This document shows, in pieces, positions 16,066 to 24,284 of a stretch of DNA of 44,763 nt. The translations under genes were made by a program, and so were the position numbers. Source of the DNA: Treponema bryantii (GTDB taxonomy: Bacteria > Spirochaetota > Spirochaetia > Treponematales > Treponemataceae). The stretch covers positions 1 to 44,763 of the forward strand of contig SUWN01000014.1 in assembly GCA_015061465.1 (NCBI GenBank), read 5' to 3'. The first letter of the stretch is position 1, and each line of letters starts with the position of its first letter. A model generated the notes under the pieces. The model saw nothing but the letters and a program-made list of their open reading frames with translations, was not told where the DNA came from and did not search any database.

Positions 16066-17055
16066 ATGAAAAAAAATAGTCTTTTTTCTATAATGATTGC
16101 AACTGTAATTTTGTTTTCAAGTTGTGCAACTACTGTTAGTGTAAAAAAAATACAGCCTGCAAACTTTGATATAAAAGATGCAAAATCAATTGCAATTTTA
16201 CCTTTTGAAACATCTGAACCATCTTCCTTAAATTTTTATGATAATATAAATTTATTTTTAGGAATCTTAGATGCAATTGTTTCTTATGATTCTGCAATAA
16301 ATGAACAAAAATATATTGTTTCTTATTTGGAAGATAAAATTGCTGATGGTGTAATTGAATCAAATCATTTTCAGTTGATAGATGGGCGTGCTGTAAAATC
16401 TGCTCTTTCTAAAGGTTTACCAAGTCCAGCAGATATCTACATTGTTGGATATATTCATAATTTTGAAAGTGATATAGATAAAGATTACGAGAAAGATGAA
16501 GAAGATGGTGAAGTTGAAGTTTCGTATCAACGTGAAGTATCTTATAATATAAGTTATCAGGTAATTAATGCAAAAAATCATACTGTTTTGGGTAATGATC
16601 AAGAATATATTTCAGGATATTCTTCAAGTGCAAGCCAACTCTATAATCTTGAATCTGCTTTTGATATAACTCAGTACAAATTGGATTCTCTTGCAAGAAG
16701 AATTATTTATAATATTCAACCTCATACAGTTTCTATGTCATATACTTTGTTAAAAGATAAATCTGATATTTTAGAAATGGAATTAGCAAATGAATATGCA
16801 AAAAATGGAAACTTGCAAGGTGCAAAAGAAACATTCTTAGAAGTTTATGAAGAAACAGGTTTGTTTGAAGCTGGTTATAACGCTGCCATATTAATGCAGG
16901 CTCTAGAAGAATATTATGATGCTGAACGATTAATGCAAGAACTTGTGGATAGAACTTATGACAAGCAAGCTGTGAAAGCCTTATCTTCAATTAAAAAAGA
17001 AATGAAAGCAAAAGCAAAGGTTTCTGAACAATTAGATTCTGATTTTATAAACTAA
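16066..17055 (+). CDS. Lipoprotein with LpoB/CsgG-like N-terminal part and helical repeat tail
   Basis: The start is the ATG at 16066 because GGAG (16057-16060) sits 5 nt upstream; a GTG at 16060 is part of that site. The 329-residue product has a lipoprotein signal MKKNSLFSIMIATVILFSSC. The mature N-terminal half (KDAKSIAILPFET..., a central YIVGYIHNFESDIDKDYEKD strand-turn and VINAKNHTVLG) resembles the alpha/beta domain shared by LpoB, GNA1162 and CsgG-type lipoproteins and DUF6340 proteins. The C-terminal third is helical and TPR-like (LANEYAKNGNLQGAKETFLE... and GYNAAILMQALEEYYDAERLM). It probably acts at the outer envelope. The gene ends at a multi-stem terminator. Confidence 0.65.
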   Translation: MKKNSLFSIMIATVILFSSCATTVSVKKIQPANFDIKDAKSIAILPFETSEPSSLNFYDNINLFLGILDAIVSYDSAINEQKYIVSYLEDKIADGVIESNHFQLIDGRAVKSALSKGLPSPADIYIVGYIHNFESDIDKDYEKDEEDGEVEVSYQREVSYNISYQVINAKNHTVLGNDQEYISGYSSSASQLYNLESAFDITQYKLDSLARRIIYNIQPHTVSMSYTLLKDKSDILEMELANEYAKNGNLQGAKETFLEVYEETGLFEAGYNAAILMQALEEYYDAERLMQELVDRTYDKQAVKALSSIKKEMKAKAKVSEQLDSDFIN

Positions 17056-17072
17056 AATAACAGATATTCTGC

Positions 17073-17108
17073 ATTCTCGTGCATGACATCAAGTTCGTAC
17101 ACGAGAAT
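17073..17108. repeat. Palindromic intergenic repeat unit
   Basis: ATTCTCGTG (17073-17081) pairs perfectly with CACGAGAAT (17100-17108), followed by an A7 run and GGAC. A shorter relative with the same layout (CATT, stem, A-run, GGAC) lies at 27754-27795, upstream of dapB. Confidence 0.5.
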
Positions 17109-17190
17109 AAAAAAAGGACTGTCCAATAAGAATTATTTATGTCATTTTCGGGAATGACACTAACAAGACTTCTTAGACAGCCCTTTTTTT
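17109..17190. terminator. Multi-stem bidirectional terminator
   Basis: An A-run plus GGACTGTC (17116-17123) pairs with GACAGCCC plus a T-run (17176-17190, one A-C mismatch). Inside it TAAGAA (17127-17132) pairs with TTCTTA (17170-17175), and TGTCATT (17140-17146) pairs with AATGACA (17153-17159). It lies between the converging lipoprotein gene and potD. Confidence 0.75.
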
Positions 17191-17209
17191 ATTTATTTAA
17201 TTCAATTTA

Positions 17210-18250
17210 TTAGTCAGCAGAAAAACGAATGTCTTGCCAAAGTTCATTGAATTTTTCCAAATCGGCACCAACATCCAATTTTAATTCACCATTTTTCATT
17301 TGGTCGGCTTGATACATTGGAGTTGTTTTTCTGTATTTTTCTGCTTCTAAGTTTACATAACCTGGGAATTTAAAATCATCCAAGAATAAAGCATAGATTT
17401 CAGGTCTATGAATAAAATCTATAAATTTCATTGCAAGGTCATAATGTTTTGCACCTTTTAGAATAACCATAGAATCGATATACATTGGACCACCTTCTTC
17501 TGGAATAAAGAAGTCAATCATTTCTGCTTGTTTTTCTTCAGGAACTTCACCATAAACAACTTCTGCGTATCCTTGACAAACCCAGAAATCACCAGCAGCA
17601 AATGATTTTCCAAAACCTTCTGCATCAAATTTTACAAGATTTGGTTTCCATTCTTTTGAAATTAAATCAGCAGCTTTTTTTAGAGTGTCCATATCAACAG
17701 TGTTTACAGATTGTCCTTGATAAGCTAATGCGTCTCCAAAAATTTCGCGCATATCGTCCATCATTGACATGTGACCAGCTAAATCTTTTCTTGCAAAAAT
17801 GTTCCAGCTTTTTTCATAATCAGAAACTTTTTGTTTGTTTACAGCAACGCCTGCCATTCCCATGTAGTATGGAACTGAATATTTCATTGAAGAATCGTAA
17901 GTTGTTTGTTTTAATACTTCAGGATTGATATATTTAGCATTTGGAAATTTTGTTAAATCAATTTCTTCCAACATGCCTTGTTTAATCATAATTGATGTGT
18001 AATCTTGTGAAGGAAAAGCAATATCATAACCTTTTGCACCAGCTTTTAATTTTGCGTACATAACTTCGTTTGAATCAAATGTATCAACTTTTACAGTACA
18101 ATTATATTCTTGTTCAAAAGCTTTTAATACTGAATCTGGAGTATAATAAGTCCAGTTATAAAGATACAAAGTGTTTCCATCATCTTTACTACAAGATGTT
18201 AAACCTAAAACACAACAAAGTGTCAAACAAAATAATTTAAATTTTTTCAT
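17210..18250 (-). CDS. potD: Spermidine/putrescine-binding lipoprotein PotD
   Basis: The start is the ATG at 18250: GGAGG lies at 18256-18260, and an in-frame TTG at 18262 overlaps that site. The 346-residue protein has a lipoprotein signal MKKFKLFCLTLCCVLGLTSC. The mature part starts NTLYLYNWTYYTPDSVLKAF, the classic PotD/PotF opening whose aromatic residues contact polyamine. It continues with YDIAFPSQDYTSIMIKQGML, VPYYMGMAGVAVNK and FIPEEGGPMYIDSMVILKGA. It captures polyamines in the periplasm for PotABC. It is the last gene of potABCD, 22 bp after potC. Closest in design to PotD; putrescine-preferring PotF is an alternative. Confidence 0.93.
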   Translation of the reverse strand: MKKFKLFCLTLCCVLGLTSCSKDDGNTLYLYNWTYYTPDSVLKAFEQEYNCTVKVDTFDSNEVMYAKLKAGAKGYDIAFPSQDYTSIMIKQGMLEEIDLTKFPNAKYINPEVLKQTTYDSSMKYSVPYYMGMAGVAVNKQKVSDYEKSWNIFARKDLAGHMSMMDDMREIFGDALAYQGQSVNTVDMDTLKKAADLISKEWKPNLVKFDAEGFGKSFAAGDFWVCQGYAEVVYGEVPEEKQAEMIDFFIPEEGGPMYIDSMVILKGAKHYDLAMKFIDFIHRPEIYALFLDDFKFPGYVNLEAEKYRKTTPMYQADQMKNGELKLDVGADLEKFNELWQDIRFSAD

Positions 18251-18271
18251 AAAAACCTCCAAACGTTTTTT

Positions 18272-19153
18272 TTAGTGACTTGCAGCTATACTTTTTAAGC
18301 CTTTTCGCAAAACAAATGCAATTAGACAAGTAATAATAATCATTACAAAAGAAAGCGCATTTATAACAGGGGAAACTCCAAATCTAATCATTGAATATAC
18401 GTACAATGGTAAAGTTGTGCTTCCTGGACCTGAAACAAAGAAAGTAATAACAAAATCTTCCAAAGACATTGTTATAGCCATAAGAAAACCTGCTAAAATT
18501 CCAGGCATAATTGCAGGAATTGTAACTTTGAACATAGTTTGCATTTCTGTTGCTCCCAAATCGTGAGCAGCTTCAATGATTGAATAATCAAATTCATCCA
18601 AACGAGCATTTACCATAAGAAAAACAAATGGTAAACAGAACGTTGTGTGAGCTGCAAAAACTGTAAAAAGTCCCAAAGGCAATTTTACACCGCTAAAGAA
18701 AATAACCATTGAAATACCAATAATTACTTCTGGCAAAACCATTGGTAAATAAGTAATTGCCTGAATAAATCCTTTTCCCTTGAATTTATACCAGTTTACA
18801 CCAATTGAAGCGGCAGTTCCTAAAATTGTAGCAACTGCGGCAGAAGAAAACGCAACAATCAAACTGTTTAATAAAGCGTTCCACAAATCTCCAGAATTAA
18901 AAAGTAATTCCTTGTACCAGATTAGGGAAGGGCGAGTGAATTCTGCACCTTTACTTTCGTTGAATGAATAAACGATAATTACAAACAACGGAATGAATAA
19001 AAATAAAAGTGTCAAAATCAAAATTATATTTGAAATATTAAATACATTTGTTCTATTTCGCCATGCTTTTTTTGCGTGACGTGCATTTTCAGCTTTTGGT
19101 TTACCTTTATTAGAAAAAGCTTTTTCTACAAAGAAGTAGAACGGATGATTCAT
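18272..19153 (-). CDS. potC: Spermidine/putrescine ABC transporter permease PotC
   Basis: A 293-residue inner-membrane permease with six predicted spans. The EAA coupling helix reads IIEAAHDLGATEMQTMFKVT, and ITYLPMVLPEVIIGISMVIF is typical of PotC. It has an unusual polar N-terminal extension of about 40 residues (FSNKGKPKAENARHAKKAW) before the first span. The ATG overlaps the potB stop by 4 bp and has GGAGG 7 nt upstream, so translation is coupled. It works with PotB and the PotA ATPase to import polyamines captured by PotD. Confidence 0.94.
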   Translation of the reverse strand: MNHPFYFFVEKAFSNKGKPKAENARHAKKAWRNRTNVFNISNIILILTLLFLFIPLFVIIVYSFNESKGAEFTRPSLIWYKELLFNSGDLWNALLNSLIVAFSSAAVATILGTAASIGVNWYKFKGKGFIQAITYLPMVLPEVIIGISMVIFFSGVKLPLGLFTVFAAHTTFCLPFVFLMVNARLDEFDYSIIEAAHDLGATEMQTMFKVTIPAIMPGILAGFLMAITMSLEDFVITFFVSGPGSTTLPLYVYSMIRFGVSPVINALSFVMIIITCLIAFVLRKGLKSIAASH

Positions 19154-20067
19154 TTGATACCTCCGACGTAATTATCTTCTTTTGTAACTTTCTTTTTAGA
19201 TTTTTGGTCTTGTTCATTTGATTTTGTAATCCAAACAATTCCTACAACACTGATAATTGTAATAACCAAACTGAACGCTGCTGCTAAAGGCCAGTTTCGT
19301 GTCTTTTGAACTTGGTCAACAATAATATTTCCGAGCATATACGAATCTTTTCCACCAACAAGAAGTGGAACTGTGTATGCACCAAAAATCGGAATAAATG
19401 TAAAAATCAACGCAGAAATTATTCCGCTTTTTATTCCAGGAATTAAGATTTTTATCATCGATTGAGTTTTTGTTGCTCCTAAATCTCTTGCAGCTTCTAT
19501 TAAAGAAAAATCAAATCTGTCTACAGCGGTAAAAATTGGTAAAATTGCATACGGAATATACATATAAACCGAAACTAAAATAACGGCATTTTGATTATAT
19601 AAAAATGGTAAATATTCTTTAATTACGTGCAATTTCATCAAAAGTTGATTTAAAATTCCATCATTATTCAAAATAGACATCCATGCAAAGATTCTAATCA
19701 ATGAGTTTGTCCAAAATGGAATAATAACTAAGAATAAAAACAAAGTTTGGTATTTGCTTCTTGCCATTGCGTACGCACAAGGAAGAGCAATTAAAATTGT
19801 TATTGCTGTAGAAATAATTGTAATTTTTAATGTTCGTAACACGATTAATCCATATTTTGGATTAAACATATCTTTGTACGCTTTTAGTGTAAATTTTGGT
19901 TCTACACCACCATAAACACCTTTTGTGAGAAAACTGTAAACAAAAATAATTACTAATGGAGCAATAAAAAAGATAAAAAACCAAATACCCATAGGCCAAG
20001 CATAAAAAGAACCCGTAGAAATGAGTTTTTTTTGCTTAGATGAATTATTTAACGATTTATCTTTCAT
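19150..20067 (-). CDS. potB: Spermidine/putrescine ABC transporter permease PotB
   Basis: A 305-residue permease with six membrane spans. The EAA loop is LIEAARDLGATKTQSMIKILIPG, and LIIPFWTNSLIRIFAWMSIL with YMYIPYAILPIFTAVDRF are PotB signatures. The C-terminal tail is long and Lys-rich. The ATG overlaps the end of potA by 4 bp (ATGA) and its stop overlaps potC in the same way, so potA, potB and potC are coupled. It forms the channel heterodimer with PotC. Confidence 0.94.
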   Translation of the reverse strand: MKDKSLNNSSKQKKLISTGSFYAWPMGIWFFIFFIAPLVIIFVYSFLTKGVYGGVEPKFTLKAYKDMFNPKYGLIVLRTLKITIISTAITILIALPCAYAMARSKYQTLFLFLVIIPFWTNSLIRIFAWMSILNNDGILNQLLMKLHVIKEYLPFLYNQNAVILVSVYMYIPYAILPIFTAVDRFDFSLIEAARDLGATKTQSMIKILIPGIKSGIISALIFTFIPIFGAYTVPLLVGGKDSYMLGNIIVDQVQKTRNWPLAAAFSLVITIISVVGIVWITKSNEQDQKSKKKVTKEDNYVGGIK

Positions 20068-21254
20068 TTCTCAATATCCTCAACGATGTAAGCATCATCT
20101 GCTGCCCAAGAAACATAAACTTTATCTTTCCATTTAATAACAGGGCCTTCATCCATGTAATCTGTGTGTTGTTTAAAAACTTTGATTACTTGTCCAGATT
20201 CAAGTCTAACGTAGAATTTAGATTGGAATCCTGAATAAATAGGTTCTTCAACAATTCCACTAAATACATTTACGTCGGTTCTTCCACCTGTTGCAGGAGG
20301 TTCAAGAGTAATTCTTACTTTTTCAGGACGAATAGTAACAGCAACTTTTTGACCTTTTTCAGTGTGTTCATAATCTGTTACTTGCATATATCTGTCTAAA
20401 GCGGCAGTTGCTTCTGTATCAGTTGCTAAAGGTGCTTGTTGTCCCAAACTTGGTACCGATAAAGTAACCATATGTTCTTCTTCGCCACTTGCAGTTTTCA
20501 TTGGAACACAATCAACTACTTCTGCGTCAAAAAGATTTGTTTCTCCAATAAACTGAGCAACAAACTGAGTTGCAGGACTTTCGTAAATTTCGTAAGGAGT
20601 TCCAATTTGTAAAACATGACCTGCATTCATTACAGCAATTCTGTCTGATACAGAAAGCGCTTCACTTTGGTCGTGAGTAACATAAATGAATGTAATACCA
20701 ATTTGGTCATGAATTCTGTCTAAGTCAATTAAAAGATTTGCTCTTAATTTTGCGTCGAGTGCAGAAAGAGGTTCGTCTAAAAGCAAAACTTTTGGTTCAT
20801 TAATTAACGCGCGTGCAATTGCAACACGTTGTTTTTGTCCACCACTTAATTGATTTGGTTTTTTATCAATATGTTGGTCTAATTGAACAAGATGAACGTA
20901 TTCCTTTACTTTTTTGTCAATTTCATCTTTTGGTAATTTCTTTAACCGCAAAGGAAAAGCAACGTTTTCATATACCGAAAGATGAGGAAATAACGCGTAT
21001 GTTTGGAAAACCGTATTGGAAGGTCTTTTGTCCGGATTTAATGGAATAATGTTCTTATCATCAAAAAGAACAACCCCATCATCAGGAAATTCAAACCCGG
21101 CAATAATGCGAAGTAAAGTAGTTTTACCGCATCCAGATGGACCAAGAAGTGAAAAGAATTCACCTGGTTCAATAGTAAAGTTAATGTCGTCTAGAGCGAC
21201 AAAATCACCGAATCTTTTTGAAACGTGATCAATAGTAACCTGACTTCCTTTCAA
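20064..21254 (-). CDS. potA: Spermidine/putrescine ABC transporter ATPase PotA
   Basis: I choose the TTG at 21254 (396 residues), because GAGG (21267-21264) lies 9 nt upstream and the domain begins at VTIDHVSKRFG; an ATG at 21314 would add 20 residues that match nothing and would include the leader hairpin. Motifs: Walker A LGPSGCGKTT, Q-loop FQTYALFPHLSV, signature LSGGQKQRVAIARAL, Walker B LLLDEPLSALD and the H-loop YVTHDQSEAL. The C-terminal TOBE region is enlarged by an insertion rich in E/A/T (about 260-300). It powers the PotBC channel. First gene of potABCD. Confidence 0.94.
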   Translation of the reverse strand: MKGSQVTIDHVSKRFGDFVALDDINFTIEPGEFFSLLGPSGCGKTTLLRIIAGFEFPDDGVVLFDDKNIIPLNPDKRPSNTVFQTYALFPHLSVYENVAFPLRLKKLPKDEIDKKVKEYVHLVQLDQHIDKKPNQLSGGQKQRVAIARALINEPKVLLLDEPLSALDAKLRANLLIDLDRIHDQIGITFIYVTHDQSEALSVSDRIAVMNAGHVLQIGTPYEIYESPATQFVAQFIGETNLFDAEVVDCVPMKTASGEEEHMVTLSVPSLGQQAPLATDTEATAALDRYMQVTDYEHTEKGQKVAVTIRPEKVRITLEPPATGGRTDVNVFSGIVEEPIYSGFQSKFYVRLESGQVIKVFKQHTDYMDEGPVIKWKDKVYVSWAADDAYIVEDIEK

Positions 21255-21271
21255 TGTAAGCAGCCTCGTTG

Positions 21272-21300
21272 AAAAAAATACCGTATATAAAAAACACGGT
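21272..21300 (-). promoter_or_regulatory. Leader hairpin with U-run upstream of potA (possible attenuator)
   Basis: On the minus strand ACCGTGT pairs with ATACGGT (7 bp including one G-U) and is followed by TTTTTTT, then the potA GAGG site. A minus-strand TTGACA lies at 21339-21334, though no well-spaced -10 box is clear. The layout fits a terminator-like attenuator or a folded 5' leader. Confidence 0.4.
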
Positions 21301-21368
21301 TTCAAATCATACAATGCTAATAATATGGGGTTTTGTCAATAAAAAATATAATTATTTTTTCATATTTT

Positions 21369-21632
21369 TTAGTACAAAATTTTTGTAAAAAACATATAAA
21401 TAATTGTTCCACTAAAAATACTTAATAGCGAATTATGTTTCCATAAATGAATAAAAATTGTGATTAAAACACCAATAAGTTGCGGGAAAAATCCACTTGT
21501 AGAAGCAAAAGAAACATCTTTTAAGCAGTAAAAAAGAAGTGAAATCATCACCATTGGAGGAATGTATTTTTCAATAAAATTTATGATTGCTGGTGGTTCA
21601 TGTTTTGAAAATAATAAAAAGGTAGGATTAAA
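21369..21632 (-). pseudogene. azlD: Truncated azlD (branched-chain amino acid exporter small subunit) remnant
   Basis: Reading the minus strand in one frame from 21632 to the stop at 21369 gives 87 residues that match the C-terminal two thirds of AzlD: PTFLLFSKHEPPAIINFIEK, then YIPPMVMISLLFYCLKDVSF and HLWKHNSLLSIFSGTIIYMF. AzlD is the small membrane partner of AzlC in branched-chain amino acid export. The first 30 or so residues (first membrane span) and any azlC gene are missing. The frame closes with TAA at 21635-21633, exactly at the edge of a 179-bp inverted-repeat element. No start codon or Shine-Dalgarno precedes the remnant. I read it as a dead gene cut off by the element or by a deletion. 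Confidence 0.7.
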
Positions 21633-21633
21633 T

Positions 21634-21812
21634 TAAACATATAAGAAAAAACATCGAGCGAAAAAGGCTCCCGTGAATAACCGTACTTATGCTCCGCCGA
21701 GAGCCCTCGCGCTTCGCTTGAGTGAATATATCGAACAGTTTTATCGGGCTCAACGCTGCGCAAAGCACGAACATTCACTCCGCCTTTTTCAAACAATTTT
21801 TTTATATGTTTA
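21634..21812. repeat. 179-bp inverted-repeat (MITE-like) element
   Basis: The ends are TAAACATATAAGAAAAA on the left and TTTTTTTATATGTTTA on the right, complementary apart from one base. Inside, GAAAAAGGC (21660-21668) pairs with GCCTTTTTC (21782-21790), and GAGTGAAT (21720-21727) pairs with ATTCACTC (21773-21780). It is richer in GC than its surroundings, has no credible gene and abuts the azlD remnant. I see no clear target-site duplication. Confidence 0.55.
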
Positions 21813-21934
21813 CTTTATCGAATTTACCCGGAATTTTAAAATAAACTTTACATATACTAACGTTCGTTTTTTAGATATTTCCGCCTGTTTTGAAAAATTA
21901 AACAATTATAAAAATGTTAATAAAAATAGATTTT

Positions 21935-22072
21935 GCGCGAGCGAACGGAGGTTGGTGCAAAGACACTCTGCTTGTGGCAGCCACAATAGTGGCTGGTTCT
22001 ATAGTTTCTATACCACAAGCAGCGTGTAGCGAGTTATCGAGTGGTTTTGTGCCAGCCTACGTAAGCGGGAGC
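21935..22072. repeat. Highly folded GC-richer intergenic element (possible structured RNA or repeat)
   Basis: Nested pairings span about 140 nt. GGTTGGTGCAAAG (21950-21962) pairs with TTTTGTGCCAGCC (22045-22057) through several G-U pairs, CTGCTTGTGG (21968-21977) pairs with CCACAAGCAG (22013-22022), and AGCCAC (21979-21984) pairs with GTGGCT (21989-21994). No convincing coding frame exists. The stretch from 21813 to 22132 otherwise holds only AT-rich sequence. Confidence 0.5.
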
Positions 22073-22132
22073 AATTATAAATTGTTTTTGTTAATTCTTT
22101 GTTTTTAATTGTTTAATTTAATCCTAAGTATA

Positions 22133-22161
22133 TTGACATTTTTTTTATATTTTGATAAATT
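22133..22161 (+). promoter_or_regulatory. Promoter of tRNA-Leu
   Basis: TTGACA (22133-22138), a 17-bp spacer and TAAATT (22156-22161); the mature tRNA starts at 22174. Confidence 0.5.
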
Positions 22162-22173
22162 ATTATCACTTCC

Positions 22174-22255
<82 letters not shown>

Positions 22256-22294
22256 AAAGAGATTGTTACACAGCGTAACAATCTCTTTTTTTTT
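22256..22294 (+). terminator. Intrinsic terminator after tRNA-Leu
   Basis: GAGATTGTTAC (22259-22269) pairs perfectly with GTAACAATCTC (22275-22285), extended by A/T pairs and followed by nine T. Confidence 0.93.
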
Positions 22295-22317
22295 GCTTTT
22301 TTGATTCAGGAGTTTTT

Positions 22318-23052
22318 ATGTTAGCAGTTTTTGTGAATTGTGGCGCGGTAATTTTAGGTTCTATTATTGGTTTATTGTTTTCTAAAAAATTTTCAGATGA
22401 ACTTTCTGATATGATTCAGACCGCAGCTGGAATTATTACAATTGTGATAGGTCTTCAAATGGCATTTAAATATGACAGTATTGTTATTTTGACTTTGTCA
22501 TTGATTATTGGTGGAATAATTGGTTATTTAATGGATATTGACGGAAAAATCTTAAAATTAGGATATGTTTTAGAAAAATTAGTTTCCAAAAAAAATGGAG
22601 AAAATATTGATAATTCACTTGAACCAAAAAATAAAAATTTTGCATACGCGTTCTTAAATTCTTCAGTTTTATTTTGTGTTGGAGCAATGTCAATTGTTGG
22701 GTCGTTTAAAGCCGGAATAGAAAAAGATTATACAATCATTTTTACAAAATCAATTTTGGATGGTTTTATGGCAATTTCTTTTGCCGCAGCAATGGGAGTA
22801 GGAACTGCTTTTTCTACAATTGTGATTCTTGTTTATCAGGGATTATTAACCTTAATGTCAGGATTTTTACAACCATATGTTTCTGATTTATTGATTTCAG
22901 AAGTTTCAGCCTGTGGAGGAGCAATCATCGTAATGATAGGAATAAATTTGATTGGTCTTAAAAAAATCAAAACTGCAAATTTTATTCCAGCACTTGTTGT
23001 AGAGATTTTATTTGTTATTTTTGTTCCATTAATTAAATTGCTTTTTGTTTAA
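22318..23052 (+). CDS. DUF554 family membrane protein
   Basis: A 244-residue integral membrane protein with about six spans. The start MLAVFVNCGAVILGSIIGLLFSKK, then IQTAAGIITIVIGLQMAFK, LSLIIGGIIGYLMDID and VGAMSIVGSFKAGIEKDYTI are the standard landmarks of DUF554 (YdfK-like) proteins. The family is widespread and uncharacterised, thought to be a transporter. A CAGGAG site precedes the ATG. It lies 24 bp after the tRNA-Leu terminator, with no promoter I can see. The short stretch that follows holds the ugpC promoter. Confidence 0.88.
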   Translation: MLAVFVNCGAVILGSIIGLLFSKKFSDELSDMIQTAAGIITIVIGLQMAFKYDSIVILTLSLIIGGIIGYLMDIDGKILKLGYVLEKLVSKKNGENIDNSLEPKNKNFAYAFLNSSVLFCVGAMSIVGSFKAGIEKDYTIIFTKSILDGFMAISFAAAMGVGTAFSTIVILVYQGLLTLMSGFLQPYVSDLLISEVSACGGAIIVMIGINLIGLKKIKTANFIPALVVEILFVIFVPLIKLLFV

Positions 23053-23070
23053 AATATTCTTAAATTTGAT

Positions 23071-23099
23071 TTGACAACTAAAAAAAATCATAATATTAT
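23071..23099 (+). promoter_or_regulatory. Strong promoter of the ugpC-like gene
   Basis: A consensus TTGACA (23071-23076), a 17-bp spacer and TATTAT (23094-23099). AGGAGG at 23123-23128 gives a strong ribosome site before the ATG at 23136. Confidence 0.75.
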
Positions 23100-23135
23100 G
23101 AAAGAATAAATTAACCCTATTAGGAGGCCAAAAAA

Positions 23136-24257
23136 ATGGCAAAAGTAGAACTTAAAGGTATTGGTAAAGTTTACGACGGTGGAGTTCGTGCTGTAAACAA
23201 CGCTAATATCACAATCGAAGACAAAGAATTCTGTGTATTCGTAGGTCCATCTGGATGTGGAAAATCAACAACTCTTCGTATGATCGCTGGTCTTGAAGAC
23301 ATCACTGAAGGTAAATTATTTATCGACGGTGTTGAAATGAATGACGTTCCACCAAAAGATCGTGATATCGCTATGGTATTCCAGAACTATGCTCTTTACC
23401 CACATATGACTGTATATGATAACATGGCTTTCGGTCTTAAAATCCGTAAAATGGACAAAGCTGAAATTGACCGTCGTGTTCGCGACGCTGCAAAACAGCT
23501 TGACCTTACAAACTACCTCGATCGTAAACCAAAGGCTCTCTCTGGTGGACAGAGACAGCGTGTTGCTGTAGGACGTGCTATCGTTCGTAATCCAAAAGTA
23601 TTCTTGTTCGACGAACCTTTGTCAAACCTTGATGCTAAACTTCGTGTAACAATGCGTTCTGAACTTGCTTCATTACACAACAGATTACAAGCTACAATCA
23701 TCTACGTAACTCACGACCAGATTGAAGCTATGACTCTTGGTACAAAAATCGTTGTAATGAAAGACGGTGTTATCCAACAAATTGGTGCTCCACTTTATCT
23801 TTACAACAACCCAATCAACAAATTCGTTGCTGGATTTATCGGTACACCTCCAATGAACTTCTTAACAGTAAAAGTTCTTGAAAAGAATGGAAAAATCGTT
23901 TGTGACGAAGGTTCTTTCGAAATCAACCCAACAGACGAACAAGCTAAATATCTTAAAGACTATGTAAACAAAGAAGTAACATTCGGTATTCGTCCAGAAG
24001 ACCTTACATACGTTGAAAAACCAGCTGCAAAAGATGATATGCAGATGAAAATTACAAACAAAGAACCACTTGGTGCTGAAACACACCTTTACCTTGTTTC
24101 TAACAAAGGACAGAGCATCATCGCTAAAACAACAGCAAATGTTGATTTCCGTCTTGGTGATTCTGTTAACGTTGTTCCAAACATGGAAAAAGCTAAGTTC
24201 TTTGCTATGGATGAAACAGAATTGAACATCTGTGACCAAATCGAAAAGAAATGGTAA
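23136..24257 (+). CDS. ugpC: Carbohydrate ABC transporter ATPase, UgpC/MsmK/MalK type
   Basis: A 373-residue ATPase with Walker A GPSGCGKST (37-45), Q-loop FQNYALYPHMTV, signature LSGGQ (135-139), Walker B VFLFDEPLSNLD (155-166) and the H-loop YVTHDQIEAM. A C-terminal TOBE/MalK-like regulatory domain includes FGIRPEDLTYV. It has its own near-consensus promoter, AGGAGG site and terminator, and no transporter genes beside it, so it is probably a shared ATPase for several sugar importers, as MsmK/MsiK is elsewhere. Codon choice favours C-ending codons (ATC, TTC, AAC) far more than the neighbours, a sign of high expression. It is the only carbohydrate-type ATPase in the window; the 31-44 kb transporter locus has none. 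Confidence 0.93.
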   Translation: MAKVELKGIGKVYDGGVRAVNNANITIEDKEFCVFVGPSGCGKSTTLRMIAGLEDITEGKLFIDGVEMNDVPPKDRDIAMVFQNYALYPHMTVYDNMAFGLKIRKMDKAEIDRRVRDAAKQLDLTNYLDRKPKALSGGQRQRVAVGRAIVRNPKVFLFDEPLSNLDAKLRVTMRSELASLHNRLQATIIYVTHDQIEAMTLGTKIVVMKDGVIQQIGAPLYLYNNPINKFVAGFIGTPPMNFLTVKVLEKNGKIVCDEGSFEINPTDEQAKYLKDYVNKEVTFGIRPEDLTYVEKPAAKDDMQMKITNKEPLGAETHLYLVSNKGQSIIAKTTANVDFRLGDSVNVVPNMEKAKFFAMDETELNICDQIEKKW

Positions 24258-24284
24258 TTTATAACTAAAGTAATTTAGTTTTAC

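Noticed and set aside
21581..21796. Minus-strand frame of 71 codons, and plus-strand frames at 21673-22029 and 21914-22108
   Set aside because: They lie across palindromic repeats, have no ribosome site and encode no recognisable sequence; they arise because GC-richer repeats have few stops.
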